Shown here in pieces: positions 27,101-36,481 of a stretch of DNA of 64,000 bases; the first letter of the stretch is position 1; every line of letters begins with the position of its first letter. The DNA lies in NCBI RefSeq assembly GCF_003570705.1, contig NZ_QWVT01000010.1:1-64000 (forward strand). The letters run 5' to 3'. The stretch is from Mesobacillus zeae. GTDB lineage: Bacteria; Bacillota; Bacilli; Bacillales; Cytobacillaceae. The notes under the pieces are model-generated. The model worked only from the letters and a program-made list of their open reading frames with translations, did not search any database and was not told where the DNA came from. The position numbers were made by a program, and so were the translations under genes.

Positions 27101-27112
27101 GAGAGATGAAGT

Positions 27113-27748
27113 TTAATTGTCCTCGTTGATATCAAGAATGCGGAAACCCGACTGTTCCAGTTTGTCTACGAATCGGTCTACATTGTCTTTCTTCTCAATT
27201 TTCATCACAATTCGTCGGACTAGCTTATCCGTTTCATCGAAAGTGACGAGTGAAATGATATGTTCATGAAACTGGTGGGCTATTTCAGCGAGCCTGGCAA
27301 TTCTTCCTTCCGTCTCGACAGATGTAAATGCAATGCGGACACCTTTCTGTCTCAGTCCAAAAGCACTTTCGAATTGTTCAAGCACATCCGCTCTTGTTAC
27401 AACTCCCAGAAAGTTCTTCTCCTCAGTGACAACAGCAAGAAGGGGGAAATCTTTCAATTCAAGCAAGGTAGATTCAAATATCTCGGTGCCGGTTAAATAC
27501 TTGTCACCGTTAACAGCTACATCGATTGCTTTTGTATTAACAAGGTATTCATCTTTTTCCATTCCTGAATCGAAGAAGCCTTTTAAAATGCCGTATCTTG
27601 TGACAACGCCTGAATATACGTCACCATCAAGGACTGGAAGGGCATCTATTTTGAATTCTTCCAGTTTTTCGAGAGCTTGTTCCAGTGAATCATTATTCTG
27701 GATGGTCATGCATTTATACTTAGGAATCATGATACTTTTGACAAACAT
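27113..27748 (-). CDS. CBS-domain pair protein with C-terminal ACT-like region
   Basis: 211 residues: two CBS repeats (about 1-55 and 70-135, with ALPVLDGDVYSGVVTRYGIL and PLLAVVTEEKNFLGVVTRADVL), then a region resembling an ACT domain (about 140-211, VRIAFTSVETEGRIARLAEIA). The architecture resembles AcuB-type proteins, which sense adenine nucleotides, but this is not AcuB by context. ATG 27748 has GAGGTG 6 bases upstream. It sits alone between ypbG and ypbF, an arrangement not known to me from B. subtilis. Likely cytosolic regulator. Confidence 0.85.
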   Translation of the reverse strand: MFVKSIMIPKYKCMTIQNNDSLEQALEKLEEFKIDALPVLDGDVYSGVVTRYGILKGFFDSGMEKDEYLVNTKAIDVAVNGDKYLTGTEIFESTLLELKDFPLLAVVTEEKNFLGVVTRADVLEQFESAFGLRQKGVRIAFTSVETEGRIARLAEIAHQFHEHIISLVTFDETDKLVRRIVMKIEKKDNVDRFVDKLEQSGFRILDINEDN

Positions 27749-27851
27749 CCCATTCACCTCTATCGATTATGTCCTTACATGTTTATATTTCGACAATAAA
27801 CTTAATTCTCCTGCATGCCCGATCATTTTTCTTCTAAAAAAGAAGGGATTG

Positions 27852-28310
27852 TTACTTATTTTCATGATAAAGGTTAATATCATATAAATCTTTCATCATT
27901 TCGAAGACTAGATGGCGATTTTTCCATTCATCTTCTTTTTTCCATAAGTCTTTGCTTTTATCAATAATTTCACACCGCAATGCATGAAACTCAGCTTCTG
28001 CTTTTTCTTTTTTATTTTTCAGAAGGTTCATCAGCCCGAATAGTCCCGCTGTAGCGGCAAGGCCATATAAATTTATCGATGAAGCAACATAAACTGAGAA
28101 AATTTCATACATGGAATATGCGTGCGGTTCAATTACAGAGTTAAAAATATAAAGGAAATAAATTGTCGCAACCAACAGGAAAACCATAATTGACAATTGA
28201 TGCCGGCCTTTCAAGCCGTCAAATTTTCTTTTTTTGGCGACTACATTTGCAAGCATTTTTTTTGTTGCATGGTCTGTCCTGTCGTCAAGCATATTAATGG
28301 AAGTTTCCAC
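27852..28310 (-). CDS. ypbF: YpbF-like membrane protein (DUF2663 type)
   Basis: About 152 residues with two hydrophobic segments near residues 41-58 and 75-97, and a charged, helical C-terminus (EKAEAEFHALRCEI...). GTG 28310 has AGGAGGGG just upstream and gives the length expected for YpbF; an ATG 18 bases further in lacks a site. It forms part of the ypbF-E-D order. Function unknown. Confidence 0.82.
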   Translation of the reverse strand: METSINMLDDRTDHATKKMLANVVAKKRKFDGLKGRHQLSIMVFLLVATIYFLYIFNSVIEPHAYSMYEIFSVYVASSINLYGLAATAGLFGLMNLLKNKKEKAEAEFHALRCEIIDKSKDLWKKEDEWKNRHLVFEMMKDLYDINLYHENK

Positions 28311-28360
28311 GCTACCCCTCCTCTGCTTGTAAATATATGAGCCTGACAATCTTCCTATGA

Positions 28361-28390
28361 ACAAAATAAACGCAGCCTTCTCGGCTACGT
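28361..28390 (-). terminator. Terminator after ypbE
   Basis: Arms ACGTAGCC/GGCTGCGT with a 5-base loop, then TTATTTTG on the minus strand. It ends the ypbB-recS-ypbD-ypbE unit. Confidence 0.7.
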
Positions 28391-28395
28391 TCTGT

Positions 28396-29037
28396 CTATT
28401 CTTCCTGCACTGGAATGACCAATACCTGTCCGGCATATATTTCATCCGTCTGAAGCTTGTTGGCTTCCCTGATGTACCCGATCCCCTGCTCTGAGTGATA
28501 GTATTGCATAGCAATAAGAAAAAGCGTCTCACTTGGCTTGACGGTATGATAGATGTTTTTTTTCTGCCCTGAAGAATCTTCCTTGTTTTCGGCAGGATCC
28601 TGTGTCAAGGAAGATGCCATTTCGGTTTCAACTGGTGCATAGCCAGTTGAATCTGCAGCGTCCTCACTATTGCTGCTTCCCATTCCATCCCGGCTTTCAT
28701 CTTCCTTGCTGTCTTCAGCATTTTTGGGGGTTTCCTTGTTTTCAAGTCTGATATCCTCAAACCCACCTGAGTTTGCAGGAACATCATCCGGTCTGCCCTC
28801 CTTCCCACTGAGGTAAGTATTCGCACTTATGATCGACACGATGAGGAGGATAAAGAACAACACCAGCATCCGTATAACAGGATATTTCAGTTTGAATTTG
28901 ACTTTATGCTTTTTTGGGTCATGGTGCCTGTTTCTTGGAGGCAAAGCATTTAATGACTCTGTCTCGGGCTTTTTGGTTCTGTCGATCTTTTTGCGCAATC
29001 TTTCAGCCTGGTCCCTGTATGGGGCTTCCTTATTCAT
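28396..29037 (-). CDS. ypbE: LysM-domain membrane protein YpbE
   Basis: 213 residues: a basic cytosolic N-terminus (1-50), one membrane helix (about 53-72), a long acidic linker rich in Glu, Asp, Ser and Asn (about 75-150), and a C-terminal LysM domain (about 160-213; YHTVKPSETLFLIAMQYY). The topology suggests a type II membrane protein that reaches peptidoglycan. It overlaps ypbD by 8 bp, so coupled translation is likely. Function unknown. Confidence 0.85.
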   Translation of the reverse strand: MNKEAPYRDQAERLRKKIDRTKKPETESLNALPPRNRHHDPKKHKVKFKLKYPVIRMLVLFFILLIVSIISANTYLSGKEGRPDDVPANSGGFEDIRLENKETPKNAEDSKEDESRDGMGSSNSEDAADSTGYAPVETEMASSLTQDPAENKEDSSGQKKNIYHTVKPSETLFLIAMQYYHSEQGIGYIREANKLQTDEIYAGQVLVIPVQEE

Positions 29038-29632
29038 TGAACATCCCTTCCTGTTTGCCGGTTTTCTTTAAGCATATGGAAATGCCAAGCAGAAAATCAA
29101 TCAAAAAATGCATGGTAACTGTGACAGCCAAATTTTCAGTTTTCAAGTAAATAAAACCGATGAAAAAACTCAGCACCATAATGTTAAGGAATAAAAACCA
29201 TTTGAACAAATAACGGTAGTGGACCAGTGCAAAAATGACGCTTGATACAATCAGGCCAAAACTCGTCTGAATGACACCCCTAAACAGGATCTCTTCACCA
29301 AACGCAACAAAAAGTGCGATGAAGGCCACTTCCGGTACTGTTCTATTGCGAAAAATCTTTTCATTCAGTCCACCGTCATCATACAGATCTGGCGGAAGAA
29401 TTTTCATCAATAAAAGATCTGCAAGCACTACGGCTATTCCTGCTGCAAGGCCGACCATGAGAATGGCTGGGTCATCCCACTTGAATAACCCTAAAAATTG
29501 CCCCAGGCTGTCAAAGAGTACGATACCTAAAAGAAGAGATACTATTAACAAAAGGACTTGCGTTGTGTATAAATGGAAAAGCAATTCTTTATCTGTTAGT
29601 CCCTTTATAAGCTGAGAATATTTATTTTTCAT
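29030..29632 (-). CDS. ypbD: CPBP-family intramembrane metalloprotease YpbD
   Basis: 200 residues, mostly hydrophobic, with about six membrane segments. The family motifs are [13 protein letters not shown] near residue 111, FALVHYRY near residue 137 and a late HFLIDFLLG. The Glu-Glu and His residues form the proposed metal site (Abi/CPBP/Rce1-like). Targets unknown. It overlaps recS by 4 bp and ypbE by 8 bp. Confidence 0.87.
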   Translation of the reverse strand: MKNKYSQLIKGLTDKELLFHLYTTQVLLLIVSLLLGIVLFDSLGQFLGLFKWDDPAILMVGLAAGIAVVLADLLLMKILPPDLYDDGGLNEKIFRNRTVPEVAFIALFVAFGEEILFRGVIQTSFGLIVSSVIFALVHYRYLFKWFLFLNIMVLSFFIGFIYLKTENLAVTVTMHFLIDFLLGISICLKKTGKQEGMFNE

Positions 29633-31125
29633 AATGTGCCGCCCGTTTGTTGTAATAGAATTGAAGATAGTTCTGTCTTCCAGTCATATTGGACTGATTT
29701 TTTTTCGGTGTTGCCTGACCTTGCAAACAAATCTGCCGATATCCCGCAAAAGCTGCAGCAGTCTTTAGTATTTACATCGGCTTGTTCCCCGAAATATTGA
29801 AGCAGAAACTCTCTTTTGCATCCAGGATGATTTATCCAGTCTATCATCTTGTTTATTTTTCGGTTCTTGATTTGCAGCCTGCTTTCTGAATATCCAATAA
29901 GTCGATCCTTGATCAATGTTTCGGCATTTCCAGCAATCCTTATAATAAAATCCAATGTAAACCGCCATTGAATTTCAGAAAAACCGCATGAGGTGACAAG
30001 CAACTCCTCATGCTTTTGCATATCAGAGGTTTCAATCGCATGCTGCTTCATTAAATAAAAGAGACGCTCAATCTGGGTCTTATCGGGCAGTTCCGCTTCA
30101 GCGAGCTGATAACTAAGATGTTCATCGCCTAGGGCATAAAGCATTATGGCGATGCTGGCTTTATTATCCCTGCCTGCCCTTCCAATTTCCTGGACATATG
30201 ATTCAATATCAAGCGGCATGTGAAAATGAAGAATAAACCTTACATCCTGCTTGTTGATTCCCATCCCGAATGCACTCGTTGCACAAATGACATCAAGCTG
30301 CCCGTTAATAAACTGCTGCTGAATCAATATCCGGCTTTCCTGGTCCAGCCCGCCATGATAGGCCATTGCGTTCACCCCATCCTGCCTGAGAAGGACGGCA
30401 AGCTCTTCAGCTTTTCTTTTACTTGAAAAATATACAATTCCGGGCCCTTTTAGGCTGCCTGCCAAAGAAAGCGCACGGGAGACTTTGTCCTCACGGCAGA
30501 TTTTTTCCACCATAATCGAAATCCCCGGCCTGTCTACCGAAAAAACGATCTCTTTCCAGGTTTCGAGGTCCAGCTGAGCTGCGATGTCCTTTCTGACCTC
30601 TTCAGTGGCGGTTGCTGTCAGGGCAAGTGTCAGAGGATTCCCAAGCAACTTTCGCACGCCGCCAAGCTTTAAATAATCTGGCCGGAAGTCATAGCCCCAC
30701 TGCGAAATACAATGTGCCTCGTCAACAACAAAAAGACTGATGTTAAGGTTTTTCAGTTTTGAAATCACTATTTCTGTCCCAAGCATTTCAGGTGAAATAA
30801 AAATAAATTTATAAAATGACAAGTTTGAGAGAACTTGGTTTTTTTGTAAAGGTGACAAAAAAGAATTCAGCGCAACGGTCCTTTTTTCCCCTCTTGCTTT
30901 CAACTGTTCAACCTGGTCGTGCATTAGTGAAAGCAAAGGGGAAACAATCAGTACTGCCCCCTCCGCCAAATAGCCTGGCAACTGAAAGCACAGCGACTTT
31001 CCCGTACCGGTGGGAAGCATGCTGATTGTGTGCGAACCACCGAGAACCGACTCAATTGTTTCTGCCTGTCCGGGCCTGAAGTCTTTGTAGGAAAAATATT
31101 TTTCTAAAGCGGTACCTAATTCCAT
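29629..31125 (-). CDS. recS: RecQ-family DNA helicase RecS
   Basis: ATP-dependent 3'-5' helicase of the short RecQ type. 498 residues with Walker [12 protein letters not shown] near residue 38, [19 protein letters not shown] (DEAH box) near residue 133, and helicase motif [12 protein letters not shown] zinc-binding Cys cluster ([13 protein letters not shown] ... CCSFCG) lies at about residues 440-470, and no HRDC domain follows, matching RecS rather than RecQ. It shares a base with the ypbB stop, so translation is coupled. Confidence 0.93.
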   Translation of the reverse strand: MELGTALEKYFSYKDFRPGQAETIESVLGGSHTISMLPTGTGKSLCFQLPGYLAEGAVLIVSPLLSLMHDQVEQLKARGEKRTVALNSFLSPLQKNQVLSNLSFYKFIFISPEMLGTEIVISKLKNLNISLFVVDEAHCISQWGYDFRPDYLKLGGVRKLLGNPLTLALTATATEEVRKDIAAQLDLETWKEIVFSVDRPGISIMVEKICREDKVSRALSLAGSLKGPGIVYFSSKRKAEELAVLLRQDGVNAMAYHGGLDQESRILIQQQFINGQLDVICATSAFGMGINKQDVRFILHFHMPLDIESYVQEIGRAGRDNKASIAIMLYALGDEHLSYQLAEAELPDKTQIERLFYLMKQHAIETSDMQKHEELLVTSCGFSEIQWRFTLDFIIRIAGNAETLIKDRLIGYSESRLQIKNRKINKMIDWINHPGCKREFLLQYFGEQADVNTKDCCSFCGISADLFARSGNTEKKSVQYDWKTELSSILLQQTGGTL

Positions 31126-32180
31126 TAGCGCCCACCCATCCTCGCTAAAACAAGCCTAATTTCGAAGTAATTAGCATCTTCCACGCGATCCCGGATTTCT
31201 TTCAATCTCCTTACAGGGATTTTATCGGCCGCTTCCATAATTCTCGCTTCTTTCTCAGGAGACACATAGGCTGAAATAGAAAATTCTTTTACATTTAAAG
31301 CTATTTCTACAATATGGTCTTCAATTGTATTGCCTTTTAAATTGCGCATGGATGCAATTTGGTCAGGAGTATAGCCTTTTTCCAGCAGTAAAAATGTTTT
31401 TTCCGCAGATAAGGTAAATGGAGATGCCTGCCTGCCATCGCTTGCAGCAGCCGCCAATATTGAGAGTGTGGATTTATTCTCAGCGACTGTTCCAAGAAGA
31501 TAATGAAGGATATTCAGGAATTCCAGCTGATAGTGGTGGTGATCAAGGCCAGCCTCATCTGCAGCCTGAAGGGATGTGAGTCCGATCCTGCTATATCCCG
31601 TCAGCCTCCTGACCAAAAGGGCCGGGTCGATGCCTTCCTCTTTTTCAAAGCAAAAGACGAGTTCAGAATAGAGATTCTTCGCAATGTCGGCTCTGCCTTC
31701 TTTTCTTTTTCCAAGAAAAGTCTTTACCCAGTTCAAGGTTTCCTGCCGGCTCTGGACTGGTATGTATTCTTTATGATGGTATACTAGGTTGGAGCAGACT
31801 TGGACAAGAAGAGTCAGCCGTTCCCAAAATACACCTGTAAGGTGATGATATTTCAAACCATCCAAGTATTTTGGCAGCGGGTATTGTTTCAAGCTGTGTG
31901 CCAGGGTCGCTGTTCCCTGTTCGGTCAGTTGCCATGTATCATCAGACTGCCTGGAAATGTGGCCGCCTGCACCAAGCTGCTCAGCAAGCTTGGCTATTTC
32001 CTTCCTTTCAATGGTCGGAAACACATAAAAAAAAGGTGTAAGTCCAAAAAAATGTGCATCTTGTATCGTTTGAGCAGACTTTTTCCCCTGAAACAAATGG
32101 TACAGAGAGTAAATCGTCCGCTCGCCATTTAATTTATGGAGACAGTTAAGAAAGATAGCTTCGAGAAAAGTAATTTCCAT
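31125..32180 (-). CDS. ypbB: Helix-turn-helix protein YpbB, RecS partner
   Basis: 351 residues with an HTH_40-type C-terminal region ([28 protein letters not shown], about residues 265-295), a domain also found at RecQ ends. ATG 32180 has AGGTGG upstream. Consistent pairing with recS suggests that YpbB supplies the DNA-binding part the short helicase lacks (inference from domain context). The rest has no motif I recognise. Confidence 0.86.
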   Translation of the reverse strand: MEITFLEAIFLNCLHKLNGERTIYSLYHLFQGKKSAQTIQDAHFFGLTPFFYVFPTIERKEIAKLAEQLGAGGHISRQSDDTWQLTEQGTATLAHSLKQYPLPKYLDGLKYHHLTGVFWERLTLLVQVCSNLVYHHKEYIPVQSRQETLNWVKTFLGKRKEGRADIAKNLYSELVFCFEKEEGIDPALLVRRLTGYSRIGLTSLQAADEAGLDHHHYQLEFLNILHYLLGTVAENKSTLSILAAAASDGRQASPFTLSAEKTFLLLEKGYTPDQIASMRNLKGNTIEDHIVEIALNVKEFSISAYVSPEKEARIMEAADKIPVRRLKEIRDRVEDANYFEIRLVLARMGGR

Positions 32181-32342
32181 ACAACCACCTTTTATCCTGC
32201 ATGAATGTTTAACTAACAGCGTAAAATGAGACAAAAAAGATTCAGCTTCATTTTATCATGAAACCAATGGTTGGATACGTTAATTTATTGATTTTAAGGG
32301 CAGCTCTTCCTTCTGTGATAAGCATTCTCAATACTTTTTTTA

Positions 32343-32371
32343 TTGAAAAGTTAGCCACGCAGATTTACAAT
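32343..32371 (+). promoter_or_regulatory. Candidate sigma-A promoter of fer
   Basis: TTGAAA (32343-32348) and TACAAT (32366-32371), exactly 17 bp apart, ~75 bp before the fer start. Confidence 0.65.
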
Positions 32372-32429
32372 GAATATTAGGGTTGGGGTTTTCACAATTC
32401 CGTAACGAAAACGAAACAAAACTGTATGA

Positions 32430-32696
<267 letters not shown>

Positions 32697-32723
32697 TAAA
32701 CTACATGCAAGCCTGTACATAAT

Positions 32724-32750
32724 CCCCGTAATGCTTTGCGGGGTTTTTTT
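32724..32750 (+). terminator. Terminator of fer
   Basis: Arms CCCCG/CGGGG with a 10-base loop, then TTTTTTT. Confidence 0.88.
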
Positions 32751-32775
32751 GTGGTTCTTTTTTTCAACATAATAG

Positions 32776-32805
32776 AAAAAACAGCGGTTGCAGGCCGCTG
32801 TTTTT
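32776..32805 (-). terminator. Terminator of ribU (can act both ways)
   Basis: Eleven-base arms AAAAACAGCGG/CCGCTGTTTTT with a 7-base loop. Confidence 0.85.
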
Positions 32806-32822
32806 AATGTAAGTCTTGGGAT

Positions 32823-33386
32823 TTACGCGTTTTTGACTTGCTGCTTGCCGATCCATGGCGACATTTTTGTAAATAGCACCATGAATACCAAAGCGATCAA
32901 TATCCCTTTTACGATATTGAATGGAAGGATCGCTGTAACGGCAATTTCCTTCGGAAGCTCAAAATGCATAAAGAATGCATAAGCAGGAAGGAGGACAAAA
33001 TAGTTCAGGATGCTCATCAGGACAGCCATTGAGACTGTACCGGCAACAAGCGCTTGTGTCATGCCTTTTTTGGTTTTAATTTTTTGATAAATATAGTAAA
33101 CCGGCAGAATGAACGTAATTCCGGCAATAAAATTAGCTATATGACCGACCGGGACCCCTGTTGGGCTGCCAATCATAAAATAATCCAGGATATTCTTAAA
33201 CAATTCCACGAGAATGCCTGCTGCCGGGCCAAAGATCAATGCAGCGACCAATGCAGGTATATCGCTAAAATCGATCATTAAAAAGTTTGGAAACGGCGGC
33301 AGCGGAAAGTTCAGCAGCATCAGTACATATGATATGCTGCTCAGCATTCCAATTGAAACAAAAGCCTTCACATTTAATTTTTTCAT
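32823..33386 (-). CDS. ribU: Riboflavin transporter RibU (ECF S component)
   Basis: Substrate-binding membrane component of an ECF transporter for riboflavin (fmnP/ypaA in B. subtilis). 187 residues with about five to six membrane segments. The family-typical N-terminus is followed by PPFPNFLMIDFSDIPALVAAL near residue 33 and GPAAGILVELFKNILDY. ATG 33386 has AAGGAGAGAGG upstream. Expression is governed by the FMN riboswitch and hairpin just upstream. Confidence 0.94.
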   Translation of the reverse strand: MKKLNVKAFVSIGMLSSISYVLMLLNFPLPPFPNFLMIDFSDIPALVAALIFGPAAGILVELFKNILDYFMIGSPTGVPVGHIANFIAGITFILPVYYIYQKIKTKKGMTQALVAGTVSMAVLMSILNYFVLLPAYAFFMHFELPKEIAVTAILPFNIVKGILIALVFMVLFTKMSPWIGKQQVKNA

Positions 33387-33461
33387 TTTCCTCTCTCCTT
33401 TTTTGAAATCCATCGACTCAAAGAAGAAAGGTTCAGCAAATTAGCGCGACCCAGCGAAAAT

Positions 33462-33489
33462 AAAAACCCTCAAGCTTACGGCTTGAGGG
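33462..33489 (-). terminator. Riboswitch expression-platform terminator before ribU
   Basis: Nine-base arms CCCTCAAGC/GCTTGAGGG with loop CGTAA, then TTTTTATTTT. It lies between the FMN aptamer and ribU, as expected for FMN-triggered premature termination. Confidence 0.88.
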
Positions 33490-33555
33490 AGAATGTCGCT
33501 GAGGCATGCTTTAATAGACATCCAAAAAAACTGCAATTTTTGGACGCTGCAGAAC

Positions 33556-33684
33556 CTCCACCTTCTCCCATCCAGACTGTACTGTCGGCTTTGGAATCTC
33601 ACCAAATCCTGCCTTTCGGCTCGCGGGCTTAGAGTTTAAAACTCATCACCGCCGGTAGGGAATTGCACCCTGCCCCGAAGATAG
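33556..33684 (-). promoter_or_regulatory. FMN riboswitch (RFN element)
   Basis: The minus strand shows the conserved RFN core in order: TCTTCGGGGCAGGGTG, AATTCCCTACCGGCGGT, AAGCCCGCGAGC, GATTTGGTGA, and AGCCGACAGTACAGTC, closing with GAGAAGG. These form the six-helix junction that binds FMN. With FMN bound, the downstream terminator forms and ribU is switched off. Confidence 0.97.
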
Positions 33685-33706
33685 ATCAATATTAAATTAC
33701 GAGATT

Positions 33707-33735
33707 ATTATACTGAAAAAAAGAACGTTTGTGAA
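33707..33735 (-). promoter_or_regulatory. Promoter of the riboswitch-ribU transcript
   Basis: TTCACA (33730-33735) and consensus TATAAT (33707-33712) on the minus strand, 17 bp apart, immediately before the FMN aptamer. Confidence 0.75.
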
Positions 33736-33887
33736 GTACCTCGCATTGTAAAAATTATTTTTCCATAAAACCCTTACATTTCTTCACTGACACCAGCCTC
33801 CTACGATTAAATTATTTTGAAAATTTAGCCTGTTACAGCACCAAAGGGTTAAGCGCTTTCAGCCGAAAAACTGAACATTCAGCGTCA

Positions 33888-33916
33888 TTGACAGATGAAT
33901 ATTCGTCTTGTAAAAT
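33888..33916 (+). promoter_or_regulatory. Sigma-A promoter of serA
   Basis: Consensus TTGACA (33888-33893), exactly 17 bp, then TAAAAT (33911-33916). The serA start follows 44 bp later, leaving a short leader with no riboswitch or T-box. Confidence 0.82.
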
Positions 33917-33960
33917 AATCAGAAAATTATAGCTGTTTATTTATCAAGGGGGCTTGGGTT

Positions 33961-35535
33961 ATGTATCACATATTAGCTGCAGATTCAATTAAAGAGGAGG
34001 GGCTTTTACCACTGCTTGAAATGGAAAACGCAGTGGTTTACCGAGGACAGACGGATTCAGGCGAAATACCACTCGAAAGAATCGATGCACTATTAGTTAG
34101 GAGCGCAACCAAAGTCACAAACGAACTTCTCGACAGAATGCCTTCATTAAAAATTGTCGCCAGGGCTGGTGTCGGTGTCGATAATATTGATATCGAGGCA
34201 GCGACAAAAAGGGGAATCATCGTCGTAAACGCCCCTGACGGAAATACCATCTCCACAGCAGAGCATACTTTCGCTATGATGGCATCACTTTTAAGGAACA
34301 TCCCGCATGCATATGCATCTGTCAAAAACTATGAATGGAAACGAAATCAATTCATCGGCAGTGAACTTTACGGAAAGACGCTGGGAATCGTTGGTATGGG
34401 ACGGATTGGCTCTGAACTTGCCAAGCGGGCAAAAGCGTTCGAAATGAATGTCAGGGTATTTGACCCTTTCCTCACGAAAGAAAGGGCAGAGAATCTTGGG
34501 GTTATCTCAAGCAGCTTTGAGGACGTGCTTAAGAGCTCTGACATCATTACAGTCCATACTCCGCTGACAAAAGAAACAAAAGGACTGCTTAACTGGGAAA
34601 CCTTGAAACTAACCAAAAAAGGAGTATATCTGCTAAACTGCGCGAGAGGCGGAATCATTGATGAAGAAGCACTGGCTGAATTCATTGAAAATGGCCATGT
34701 AGCTGGCGCCGCCCTTGATGTGTTTGTGACGGAACCCCCAGGGGACCATCCTTTGCTCCGGCTGGATAAGGTTATCGCCACACCTCACCTCGGGGCCTCA
34801 ACGCGTGAAGCTCAGCTAAACGTAGCGACGCAGGTGGCCAAAGCCGTACGCACCTATTTTGAGGATAAACCAGTTTCTAACTCTATCAATCTGCCTGCCA
34901 TGTCCCGGGATATTTATGAAAAAATCCGTCCATTCCATCAGCTTGCTGTCCAAATGGGCTCCATTGTGTCGCAATGCCTGAAAGAGGGCGTGAACGAGAT
35001 TTCCGTTACATATTCCGGAACTGTCGCAAGCCTGGAAATTTCCTATTTGACAAAGGCCCTTCTTTCTGGATTTTTCAAGAACAGGATCGATACAAGTGTC
35101 AATGAAGTAAACGCTGTCCATATCGCCAAGGATCTTGGGATTGTCATTGGTGAAAAAGTTTCAGGCAACAGTTCAGGCTATGCAAATTCCATGTCCGTGA
35201 CAGTGAAAGGTGATAATCGTGCTTTCACTGCCCGCGGTACCTATATTGAGCATTATGGACCGCGAATCGTTAATCTCGACGGATTTAACATCGACTTCCA
35301 TCCAGAGGGCAACCTGCTATATATCCAGCATATGGACCGGCCGGGAGTCATCGGGCGGGTCGGCAATGTCCTTGGGGAGAATAAAATCAATATTGCTACC
35401 ATGCAGGTTGGCCGAAAGGAAGTAGGCGGTGAAGCTATCATGGTCCTGACGTTTGACCGGCCGATCGAGGATGCTATCATGTCAAAGCTTTCCGAAACTG
35501 GTGATATTGTTTCGCTTAACCGCATCCTTTTGTAA
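33961..35535 (+). CDS. serA: D-3-phosphoglycerate dehydrogenase
   Basis: First step of serine synthesis: oxidises 3-phosphoglycerate with NAD. 524 residues as in B. subtilis. The NAD site GIVGMGRIGSELAKRAKAF lies near residue 142. Catalytic Arg (NCARGGIIDEEAL), Glu (TEPPGDHPLL) and His (TPHLGAST) follow. An intervening allosteric-substrate domain precedes the C-terminal ACT domain (HMDRPGVIGRVGNVLGENKINIATM). ATG 33961 has AAGGGGG upstream. Plus-strand single gene with its own promoter and a shared terminator. Confidence 0.97.
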   Translation: MYHILAADSIKEEGLLPLLEMENAVVYRGQTDSGEIPLERIDALLVRSATKVTNELLDRMPSLKIVARAGVGVDNIDIEAATKRGIIVVNAPDGNTISTAEHTFAMMASLLRNIPHAYASVKNYEWKRNQFIGSELYGKTLGIVGMGRIGSELAKRAKAFEMNVRVFDPFLTKERAENLGVISSSFEDVLKSSDIITVHTPLTKETKGLLNWETLKLTKKGVYLLNCARGGIIDEEALAEFIENGHVAGAALDVFVTEPPGDHPLLRLDKVIATPHLGASTREAQLNVATQVAKAVRTYFEDKPVSNSINLPAMSRDIYEKIRPFHQLAVQMGSIVSQCLKEGVNEISVTYSGTVASLEISYLTKALLSGFFKNRIDTSVNEVNAVHIAKDLGIVIGEKVSGNSSGYANSMSVTVKGDNRAFTARGTYIEHYGPRIVNLDGFNIDFHPEGNLLYIQHMDRPGVIGRVGNVLGENKINIATMQVGRKEVGGEAIMVLTFDRPIEDAIMSKLSETGDIVSLNRILL

Positions 35536-35550
35536 ATCTGTTTTCATGGA

Positions 35551-35594
35551 AAAACGAGCCTGGGCTGCAGTTCACTGCCAGGCTCGTTTTTTTT
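35551..35594. terminator. Bidirectional terminator between serA and hisJ-like gene
   Basis: Thirteen-base arms AAAACGAGCCTGG/CCAGGCTCGTTTT with long T and A runs. It serves both converging genes. Confidence 0.92.
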
Positions 35595-36405
35595 ATCCAA
35601 TCGGAAATTCTTTTCGTTCTCCTTTTGTAAAAGTCATCAAGGATGTATAGCCGACCTCTTTGGCAAGGGCAATTGCCTCATTGAAGTCCGCCCCGACATG
35701 TTCTGGGAAGTGGGCATCTGATGAAAGCACAATTGGAATTTTCTTGTCAAAGCACATTTGCAATAGTCGCTTGTCCGGATAAAGTTCACCCACAGGCTTT
35801 CTTAAGCCTGCTGTACTAATTTCAACACAAGTCTTCGACTGAGCGAGCGCAGTCGTTGCTTTGTCATATTGTTCGAGAAGGAACTCTTCATTTTCAGGAA
35901 CATACTTAAAAATCTTAACAAGATCCAGATGGCCGACAATATCAAAAAGGTTAGACTCTGCCAGTGTCACGACTTGTCCGAAATAATTCGAATAGGTCGC
36001 GTAAAGATCACGCTTCTCCCACTCACGCCGGAATTCTGCAAGGTCGATTCCAAAATCACCAACCCAATGAATTGACCCGATGACATAATCGAAATCATAG
36101 TTTTGGATAAATTTCTCCATCTCTTTGTGCTTTCCGGGAGTATAATCCATTTCAATCGACATTTTCACGTCGATATCAGCATCCCAAGCTTTTTTGAACA
36201 AACTGACATAATCGGCCATATCGTAATAACGCCGTTCATTGACCCATGAATTTTGAAGAATATTGGCAGTCTGGTAAAAATGATAAGCATGTTCCGAGAT
36301 CCCGAAATGATCAATGTCGCGTTCGGCCGCAGCATCAGTAAAGCGTTTTAAATAATCCAGGGTTAATTCTCCTTTTTCCAAATGGTTATGATAATCAGTG
36401 AGCAA
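35593..36405 (-). CDS. hisJ: PHP-family histidinol-phosphatase (HisJ-like)
   Basis: Metal-dependent phosphoesterase that would dephosphorylate histidinol phosphate in histidine synthesis. 270 residues with PHP motifs: MLTDYHNHLE at the start (HxH), FGISEHAYHF, SIEMDYTPG, VIGSIHWV, DIVGHLDLVK and LSSDAHFPEHVG. Family and length fit HisJ, though the histidine operon is not in the window, so other PHP substrates are possible. Single gene on the minus strand. Confidence 0.85.
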   Translation of the reverse strand: MLTDYHNHLEKGELTLDYLKRFTDAAAERDIDHFGISEHAYHFYQTANILQNSWVNERRYYDMADYVSLFKKAWDADIDVKMSIEMDYTPGKHKEMEKFIQNYDFDYVIGSIHWVGDFGIDLAEFRREWEKRDLYATYSNYFGQVVTLAESNLFDIVGHLDLVKIFKYVPENEEFLLEQYDKATTALAQSKTCVEISTAGLRKPVGELYPDKRLLQMCFDKKIPIVLSSDAHFPEHVGADFNEAIALAKEVGYTSLMTFTKGERKEFPIG

Positions 36406-36481
36406 ACCTATCCCTCCGGAAACTTGTTTTTCTTTATATTATAAGGTTCCAAGAGAAGGTTCATCAAGGGAATAGTCTGAA

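Noticed and set aside
33846-33865. cre-like half site upstream of serA
   Set aside because: Only the AGCGCTTTCA half matches; the conserved TG of the left half is missing.
33917-33960. T-box or riboswitch leader before serA
   Set aside because: The leader after the promoter is about 44 bases and has no T-box sequence or hairpin-terminator.
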